Notes under the pieces: generated by a model
What the model saw: only the letters and a program-made list of their open reading frames with translations
Database searches by the model: none
Told to the model about the DNA's origin: nothing
Part shown: one piece after another, positions 56,242 through 64,000 of the stretch
How positions within the stretch are numbered: position 1 is the stretch's first letter
Layout: each line of letters opens with the position of its first letter
Program-made: the position numbers and the translations under genes
NCBI GenBank assembly: GCA_030268105.1
Contig: BSDZ01000101.1
Location: 2,566,001 to 2,630,000, forward strand
Direction of reading: 5' to 3'
Source of the DNA: Volvox africanus
Lineage: Eukaryota > Chlorophyta > Chlorophyceae > Chlamydomonadales > Volvocaceae
Length of the DNA: 64,000 bases

Positions 56242-59200
56242 ATGAAGCTCAAGCTCAAGCTGCCCGGCGCACCAGGCCCGGCGCCTTCTGGTCAGGCAGA
56301 GCCGAGCAGCAGCTTAATTGCTCCTTCGGCGCAGCCGACGGCGTCCACAGCCGCAACGCCCAGCAAAAAGCGTAAGGAGCCATCCTTGGGCGGTGACATT
56401 GGCGCAGAAAGTGCAGAGCGCCCGCCCTCCGGACCACCTATCAAACGGCCGACAACGTCTTTACCAACGCAACCACCTCCCGTAGGCGGTGCCACCATGG
56501 CTCCACCGCGGCTTAAAATCTCCTTGCCCGGCGCTCGTGCAGCGGCAGCTGCTGCAGCGGCTGCAGCTGCAGCGGTAGCCACAACCCCTAGCTCCGCCCC
56601 TGGTGCATTGGCCACTACACCCACACCCTCATCTGCGCCCCGCCCTCCTACTGCCCCTTTCAGTTTAGCAGCGGGCCTAGGTCCCGGTTGCAGCGCCGTT
56701 GCTGGCCAGGCGCCGTTACCTCCGTCAGCCAGTGCTGGCGGAGGTGGCTCTGCAGCTGCCACACCGCGCAGTGCTGGCGGAGGCGCAGGGGTCGCAGCGA
56801 AAGGTCGGCTGAGCGAGGAGGCACGGCAGATTGCAATGCAGGTCAACCAGGCATTCGGTGGTGGGGGCGGAGGGGGAGGGGGACCTGGAGGTGCTGTAGG
56901 AGCCAATGGAAAGGTAGCAGGGGCCGGCGGAGGAGGGGGAGTGACTACGAAGCCGTCAGGAGGGGCAGGCCCTTCTGGAGCGCCTCCGCAGCTCGTCGCT
57001 CCGTTGCCTTCCGGTGATGGGCCGCCCATTAAGAAAATCAAGTTGTCTGTCAAGATGCCAAATTTGGCAAGTTTAGCGGCTAGGATTGCGCGTGGGGAGC
57101 CGACAGGGCCTGAAGATGGCGCCGGTGGCGGCGGCAGCAGCAAGCCCGGCGGTGCAGCGGTTGGTGACCCGTCCGTGCAGGACGTCGGAGGGACTGAAGG
57201 TGGCGGTGGCGCCGTCGCACCGACTATCCCCGGCGGGCCCCGCCCAGGGGCAGCGGTGCCGCCGCGACTTCCATTCAAGCTTAAGATTCCGTTACTGTCT
57301 GGGGGCGGCTCCGGAGCCGCGGGCGGGGGCACAAACACCACCGTCATCACTAAGCCCCTGATCACGACAACCACGCGGCCCGCCGTCATGACCTTGAAGC
57401 CAGCTGCGGCGGCGGCAGCAGGCTTAGACGATGACGAGGAGGAGGATTATGGGCCTGATCCGGACTTTGCCTTGCCTCGTCGGGGCCGAGGCAGGGGCAG
57501 GGGCAGGGGCATGCGAGGTGCAGCGGCCGCCGGCCGCGGCGGTGGTAGTGTCGCTCCCGCCGCGGTGGCACCGTCAATTAGCCGTGGTGCCTCTGTCGTT
57601 GGGGGCCGTGGTGCGGCGCCGGTGGGAGCCCCCGCTGCCGCTGCGGCGGCTGCCGCCGTTGGTGGTGGCGCCGGCCGGGGCAGGGGCCGACCTAGTGACT
57701 ATGCCAGCAAATTCGATTTGGAACGGTGCTTCGAACAGATTGTGAAGCAGGACAAAGACGGGCTTTTTGCAAAGCCTGTCACGGACGATGTGGCACCTGG
57801 GTACTCTGAGGTGCGGATTTGTAAATTTTGGCTTTCATGCTTCCCACTGATCCTTGGTCCAAATTCTTGATCGACAAGTTCTTAATCAATAGGATTAACA
57901 TATAGACAGTAGCTTTCCACGTATACCATTGTTGCATTCTAAAGCTTACTTTGAAATGTTTTTCGCATCTCCTGCCCTGCACTAACTATTACCGCAGATG
58001 ATCAAGGATCCCATCGACTTGTCCGTCATCCGGGAACGTCTCCGCAACAGCAACTACGACTCTTGGGGCTCTCTAGAGGTAGGCTGGTTGGTTGGTGCGG
58101 ATCTGATGTTAAGGATCCAATTTGTTATGACCTGTCTCTAATGATTCAGTCTCACAGCAAGTCTCCGGTCTGCTTATTCGCGCTTTTAATTCCTGATTCC
58201 TAATTTTCATATTCGCAAATCCCTGTCTCCTTCATCGAACTCTCCGTTCTTCTCTCAGGTGGACTTGCTGTTAATGACGAACAATGCCAAGACGTACAAT
58301 CCTGAGGGCAGCACCGCCTGGTGGCACGCAGATCTCATGGAGAAGATGACTCTCAAATATATCAGCTGCGGTCGAGCGGGGATGCAGAACTACCGGGGAG
58401 TCGCGGCGTCGGTTTGGCGGGACTTGCGGAAGCCGGCGGAGGGCGCCTCGTGAGTGAAACGGGGCAGAACGGGAGAGGCTCTTTCAGGAAGTTGCGGACC
58501 AAAGAGTCACACCCTTCCAGTCTAGTAGGGTACTGCTATCTCCCGGGTCCTGCTCGCGATCTTCCCATCACACAACCCTGGCCGGAGCCCTCGGCCTTGG
58601 CCCCGGTCCCAGCTCCGGCCTGGGTGCCTATGCCAGTGCCGTGTCTCCCCACCCCCGGCCCTGTTCATCATCCCAAAACCTCCTAAGCAGGAACTAGCGG
58701 CTTAGATAGGCCAGCCCCTGTCCCCTTCCCGTGCGCCATTTTCATCCCATTGCCTGCAAATGCAAATGCTCCCATACATTCAAGTCGTCTGCCAGCGTAT
58801 TGGGCACCATCCTGCGTACCTCAAGCCCAGGCTCGGCCCCTTTTTCGCTGCCCCGGCGGGGGTTTCCTTCGAATGTCCGCAGCGCTATTCCCCTGCTGCC
58901 CCGGTACACCTCCGCGGGTCCCCGGCTGGATAAGAATGGTAACGAGCGGGACCCTGTGGAGCGACGCCGGCAGCAGCAGGAGTCCAATACGGAAGCGGCA
59001 TCCCTCATGCTGGAGTCACGACTGCGGGAGCGACGACCCGGGCCCGGTGCGCTGCGCGACGATGTGGTGCTGTGGCCCAGCAGCAGCAGCGACCCTCGGG
59101 TCGGTGGCGGTGCGGCTGCTGGCGTTGGCGCGGCAGGGCTTGGTGTTGGCAGCGCGGCTGGCGGCTTTGGAGCGGGGGCAGGGCCGGGTGGGCCGGGGCG

Positions 59201-61131
59201 GAGGAAGCACCGAAGCCAGGGCATTCGGATGATTGAGGCGGATGCGAGGAGGCTCATGGCGGCGCAGGTAAGGGAAGAGGAAAAGGGATATTGTGTTAGG
59301 AAATGGTTGGAATACATATAATGTGAATATATATTTATATGTATATTCTATACACTGCATTATTACAACTACAGACGCAAAATATTTATGTATATAAAAT
59401 AATACGTATTTTATTTTTAATTTTATTCATATATTATATATGATAATAATGCGATGTTAGAAAATCGTTGCAATGGCACAAGAATATATATGTGGCGCAG
59501 AACCATCACCTTCACATGCTCGTCCATTGTCGCATTGCCCTCTTCCCAGGCGGGTGACAACCGCTTCAGCTACCGCTCTAAACCGCCCATGAGCGTCGCG
59601 CCCTTCGTCAACATGGGCGCATTGGCGAACGGCGCAACGCCGGAAGGATTGCCGTATGCCGTCGTGCGACCCTCCTTGCAACCCGCGTACCTGCCGTGTG
59701 AATCGGTCGCCCATGCTTACGCGTCCAGTCTGTCACGGTTCATGTCCAAATGTGGAAAGATAGTGCAGGTGCGTTCTCATAAGTGTTTCTGTGAGGTTAT
59801 CTAGAGGATACTTGTCCGCCGCTTTTGTCTCGGGTGGTCTGGGCCTTAAGAGGAAGCCCTTGTTTCCACCCGGTTGAGGTGGCTACGGTGTATTGCTGGC
59901 GGAATGTGAAATGGACGCGAAGATTGAATGTCGTATTGTCGTCCTATTGGCTAAAGGAAAAAAGTTTTTGCATAATGTAAGGATTGTATGTTGTATATGT
60001 GCTTCTCACGGTGTTATGTGGGTTTGTGCGCAGGCTGCCGTGTTTAAGCGGTTGCGGGAGCCGCCCCCGCCTCCGCCACCGGACCCAGCCAAGCTGGCGC
60101 AGGAAGCCGCCGCCCTGCAGCAGCAGCAGCAACAACAACAACAGCAGCAGCAGCAGCAACCATCTCATGCCATTCTGCTGCAGCAGGCAGCTGCAATCCT
60201 AAAGCAGCAGCAGCAGCCGGCCTCTCAGCCGCTGCTCGTGGGTGGCATGCCCGCCCAGCCCAATACCCTCAGTGGCAGCCTGGGGGTAAGCCAAGGGGGG
60301 GCCCTTCCGTTACCCTTGCCGCTACCGCAGCAGCAGCAGCAGCAACAGCAACAGCAGCTGCTTCTACAGCCCGGGTCGCTACCTCTGGCCGGCCAGACGC
60401 AGCTTACCCCGCTGCCTTTGCCAGGACAGCTCCAGAATCAGAACCAATCGTTGCTGCCTTTGCCGGCACCGGTTTCGGGGCAAGGAGGACAGTCGGCATC
60501 GCTGCTGCAGCTATCGCAACAGCTACAGCAGGGGCAGGGGCAGGATTCGAGACATGCGAGGACGTCCACGCCGCCTCCTCAGCAGGGGCAGCAGCAACAA
60601 CTACAGCTTCATCAGCTATCGCCACAACAGCCTCATCATCAGCAACAGCAGTTTATGCAGCCGCTGCCTCATATACTGCAGCAGCAGTCTCAAGCGCAGG
60701 CAATGCAGCAGCCACAGCAGCAGAATCAGCAGCAACAATCGCAGCCCTCCAGCTCTCTGGGCAGCGGGGGGACGCAACCCACGCTTCCCGGAGTGCAGGA
60801 AGCGTTGCAGCAGCAGCCGCAGCAGCAACAACAATTACAACAACAACAACAATTTCACGTGGCACAGCCTTACATGTCCATGCAACTGCAACCCCAATCG
60901 CAACAGCCAAATCAGCAACAACAACAACTGCAAGCCCAGTTCCAGCAGCAAGCCGGATCATCTCAAATGGGCCTGATGATGCAGCCGGGGCGCCCTGGGC
61001 TATTGCAGCCAGGAAGTGGAGCAGCGCCGTTCGTTACTGGTGTTGTGCAAGGTGGCGGCGGTGGTGGCGGCGGTGCCTTTGGCGCAATCAGTGGTGGTGT
61101 TTCGGGATATGCGGGAACGGCGCCGGGGTAG
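56242..61131 (+). CDS. bromodomain protein, BRD7/9-like, six exons, 1,180 aa
   Basis: Exons 56242-57810, 57998-58078, 58259-58449, 58883-59267, 59550-59768 and 60034-61131 join with consistent phases and GT-AG borders; stop TAG. Residues 1-485 are Ala/Gly/Pro-rich, with a KKIKLSVKMP basic motif and RG-rich runs (GRGRGRGRGMRG). The bromodomain spans about 486-590: FAKPVTDDVAPGYSE, MIKDPIDLSVIRERL, TNNAKTYNPEGS, with the acetyl-lysine-contacting Asn at about 564. After it come DPVERRRQQQES, then a conserved-looking PFVNMGALANG..YASSLSRFMSKCG segment, and a C-terminal glutamine-rich tail with long CAG/CAA runs. PVTD..APGYS is typical of BRD7/BRD9 and plant BRD subunits of SWI/SNF remodellers. 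It would act in the nucleus on acetylated histones. The complex assignment is by resemblance. Exon 3/4 is the least certain join. Confidence 0.88.
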
Positions 61132-61404
61132 TGAGGCCCAGCTGCGTGTCCCAAGTGGTTTCGCCCGGCGGAGGTGAGAGCGCAAAGGGATCGAAGTCTT
61201 ACGCGGTCTTCTGTACGGCGGTCGCAATGGAATGTTGTTCCGTAGCGGAGCTGATGGTGTGTAGTACGGCGACATGACGTCATAGTTGAATGAGGACGAT
61301 GATGCGGTTGGAGGAGGAGGAGGATTAAAGAGGCTTGGGGTTGCGAAATGCGCAAGGCCTTCTGCATAAGGAGTACGTGTACCGCCGCCGAGGAGAGGGC
61401 GTGC

Positions 61405-61409
61405 TGTAA
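61405..61409 (+). terminator. possible polyadenylation signal TGTAA
   Basis: TGTAA about 275 bases after the bromodomain stop codon. This pentamer is the usual polyadenylation signal in chlorophyte green algae. Chance occurrence is possible; no such motif stands out after the permease. Confidence 0.4.
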
Positions 61410-63273
61410 CCTATTTTGTTGGAACGTTATGGGGCCCGGTGTCAGATCTCAGATGGCAAGCGATGTGCTCCTTGCTATGTTTAGGTTCGGGTTTCATCAA
61501 CGGGAGTGTAATGGGAGTGTTTGATGTTGCTTGCTTGGCATCGCCTGGTCGTATTGCGACTGAATATCCGAGTAATAGCCGTGAGGAACACGGGGATTGC
61601 CATGAGCAAGGCAATCATGATGGTATTGGCCTTGGGATACCCAGTCCTGGGCTTTGCCTGCACATGCGCGGGTGCTAGTGCACTACAGGGAGGATGCCGG
61701 GAGAAAGGGAGGGATGCGGAGGGGAGAGGGGGAACAAACGCGTGTGCAAATGCGCGGCGGACGCAGCATAGACATCAGGGAGTATGTAGCTGAAGTTTGC
61801 AACTCCTGGGTCGGGTTAAAGCAACTGAAGACCACCTCCCAACCGGAATGCGGAACGCGGCTAGTGGGCGGTACTTGACGACATCATCGATGCTGTACGT
61901 TATTTTTACAGCTGGGAAATCGTTAGGGGGTTGTCCTGGGGTTTTAACTGACGCCAGACCTCCTCAATTAGGATGATGTGCGACATGTGTGTAAGTCTGT
62001 GCGCCCGTACGTAGGAAGTTGGTGTGGTTAGTACGGGAGTAAGACAGGTCAATGATTGCATCACAACGTGATTGTTGTTGGTGTGTCAGGTATTACTCCT
62101 GCATGTGGTGGCAGCGGGCGTGACATTTGGATAGTGAACAATACACCTGGAGTTGTCGCATCGGACTAGCAATTTACCTTAACCATTCAGCCGGTGTGGT
62201 TGATAGTTTCATTTCGCATGAAGTATGGATACTAGGGGCTGGAACGTACTCGCTAGAGGTCTTGAGGTTTATGCGAAACCAAACGCACGCCGCGTTGCTG
62301 GGGGCAAGGGAGCCCTGGTGTGTTTTTTCCACACTTTAACGACCCCACGAACATCGAGTTTCGTGGTACCTTGGTACATGTCGACCAGCTCTTTATTTGT
62401 TCCCTTACACATATGAATGCAAAAAGGAAGCCTGGAGGAGTGCTGGCTGGTGGTCTTCTCGTAATCTATTTTACAAAATATAACAGGAGCTACTGGACGG
62501 GGAGGGCTTAGCGTGTTCGCAAGGCCAGGTTTTACATGCAGGGGGGACAAGCTTAAATTTGGCTGCAAGGAGCTCCGTCCCATCCTCCAACGGCATGAAG
62601 CCCAGCCAGCTACATCGGCATGCATTATTTAATGTAAGCGCGGAGAATCGGGAACACAGTGGCACACGATATTTTTTATTTCGGGTGAATTATCGGAATG
62701 GGAAAGGTGGCTGACCGATTCTTTATTTCCTTTATACATGGACAGCAGCAAACACCATGCTAAAGAACACTATGGAAAATTGTGCAGCGTCAGCTGATAC
62801 TCCTACGTACTTTTGGCAACTATGGGGTCGCAGGTCACGGTAAGTTTGTACTTTTCTGCTCAAGTGCGGTTTTTGTCGCGTTTTTAATGCATGAATGCAG
62901 TGAGTTATCTATCTATGTTCTGAACGACAAACTACTTTTAACCTGGTTACAAAATGCCGGCCCGTACAGCACGTAAGGAGTGCGACGGAACCTCTATGTT
63001 TTCCATTGAACTATAAAATAATTGCTTCTGATAAACTACAAAGTATTATAACCATCAGGGAAAACATTGCGATCGAACCTTAGAAGCTTGCTTGCCTCAG
63101 TCTGTCTCAGTCTTTCAGCACATGCCAACCTTTTTCATAGTTACGTAAGGATTGTTAGGTTACACATACTTATAAAATAAATTTCTTTAGCCAAATTCCT
63201 ACCTTCGCAAACGCTTAAAGTTAATGGTATAAGTAGTTGTATTTTAATCGGGGGTGTCTAAGTGGCCTTTGCG
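61410..63273. other. intergenic, no recognised feature
   Basis: Several short open frames occur on both strands, but none joins into a spliced gene or shows a motif. I cannot exclude an upstream exon of the following small gene. Confidence 0.5.
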
Positions 63274-63831
63274 ATGGCAGCTCCTAATCCTACATGCCCG
63301 TCGTTCAAAAAGTGGCGTGGAGTATCCAACCGTACCCATCAGCGTCTTCAAGAGGATGTCAAGCCTCCCGTGTTCGCTCCCAAGTTCAACATATACGTTC
63401 CGCCGGACCTTCAAGATCTACTTCAAGCACGTCAGTATAATGATGCGTTGCATGTGCTCTGGCGCTGCTCTTTTTGTGCCTAGGCTTGCTCAAGATGCCT
63501 TTCGTCATGTTGCCAAACTTTCCTTACAGGGCCCCGTAAATTTACGCCGGATGAATTAATGGAAGCGGTTGCTGCTATAACAGCTAGCGATAAAAAACAG
63601 TGGTATCCGGCCACCATAGCGATACGCAAGGCACTGAGCAAAGGTGTGTACCGTATGAACGTACCACTTGGAGCAGACCTGAGAACACGTGGACGGGTCG
63701 AGAAATTATGGCGTAGACTGGCGCAGATAAAACGTGCGCCAAGACAAACAAGAAGCTTTGGGCATGCAAAATCAGAATTCCCTTTCACAGCACGGATCTG
63801 GCTTGGCCCCTCCGGGGATTGGGACAGATAG
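63274..63831 (+). CDS. hypothetical protein, two exons, 167 aa
   Basis: ATG at 63274. Exon 1 is 63274-63475 and exon 2 is 63530-63831, around a 54-bp GT-AG intron with phase agreement; stop at 63829-63831. The product is basic and Trp/Pro-containing: CPSFKKWRGVSNRTHQRL, FNIYVPPDLQDLLQARQYNDAL, FTPDELMEAVAAI, then an Arg-rich tail. I do not recognise the family. The alternative reading without splicing stops at 63483. An upstream exon is possible, because AAG just before 63264 could be an acceptor. The rest of the window (63832-64000) shows nothing further. Confidence 0.5.
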
Positions 63832-64000
63832 GACTTGAGGATGAGCTTAGGACTTCAAGGGAAGGCCTTCGGCGACAGGTTAAAAAGTTGGCCTCATGTT
63901 CTTTGTCATGTCATGTCATATTGAGATTATATGTAGGGGTAATCCCCTACGGAATGACTTCCGTCGCCACACACTTACGGTGCCACCACAACCGACTGTC

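Noticed and set aside
56292..57389. 365-codon antisense open frame over bromodomain exon 1
   Set aside because: A shadow of the GC-rich Ala/Gly/Pro coding exon; low complexity, no domain, and the sense frame is confirmed by splice phases and the bromodomain.
58321..58686. 121-codon open frame extending past bromodomain exon 3
   Set aside because: Out of frame with the bromodomain. The GTGAGT donor at 58450 and acceptor before 58883 give exact phase agreement and continue a charged, conserved-looking exon.

Overview
The window is eukaryotic nuclear DNA. It has spliceosomal GT-AG introns, a tRNA without an encoded CCA end, long low-complexity introns and a dense nest of chromodomain-type Ty3/Gypsy retrotransposons. 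The two clear host genes, a BAT1/GABA-permease-like amino acid transporter and a BRD7/9-type bromodomain protein, look plant-lineage, and a TGTAA motif lies downstream of the bromodomain gene. I therefore infer a green alga (Chlorophyta or a relative); this rests on family resemblance, not a search.

Positions 1-40,040 are almost entirely mobile DNA. The left edge is an LTR (family LTR1) split by a 2,013-bp CACTA-like DNA transposon with 13-bp inverted ends and a TAT duplication. A second, outermost LTR1 element inserted into a TATATG microsatellite (TGTAT duplication at 2872-2876 and 40041-40045), and nearly everything in between is younger insertion. Element A (+, 4626-11278) is a decayed family-1 copy. 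Element E (-, 11279-12775 and 25239-28663) holds element C (+, family 2, 12776-25238, ACAAG duplication). C holds a solo LTR1 (ATGAT duplication) and element D (-, 17945-22502, TGACC duplication). Element F (-) is split by element G (+, family 2, 29130-37838, TGGCG duplication), the least decayed copy, which carries a solo LTR2 (GCTTT) and a solo LTR of a fourth family (AGTCC).

In A, C and G the gag frame ends in UAG and pol continues in the same frame. Seven bases after the UAG comes a 7-bp inverted repeat whose last pair changes from A-T to T-A between families. This looks like stop-codon readthrough of the murine-leukaemia-virus type. Element D is a different family with an NPPY (Dam-like) domain between gag and protease. 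It has lost RT, RNase H and most of integrase in frame, yet has nearly identical LTRs, so it was probably moved in trans.

Positions 40,041-42,700 hold microsatellites, diverged duplicated blocks and a tRNA-Ser(GCT). Positions 44,763-52,210 (-) are a 12-exon amino acid permease whose exon phases all agree. Positions 56,242-61,131 (+) are a six-exon, 1,180-aa bromodomain protein with a glutamine-rich tail. Positions 63,274-63,831 (+) are a small two-exon gene of unknown function. The permease and bromodomain genes diverge from a roughly 4-kb spacer in which I recognise nothing.
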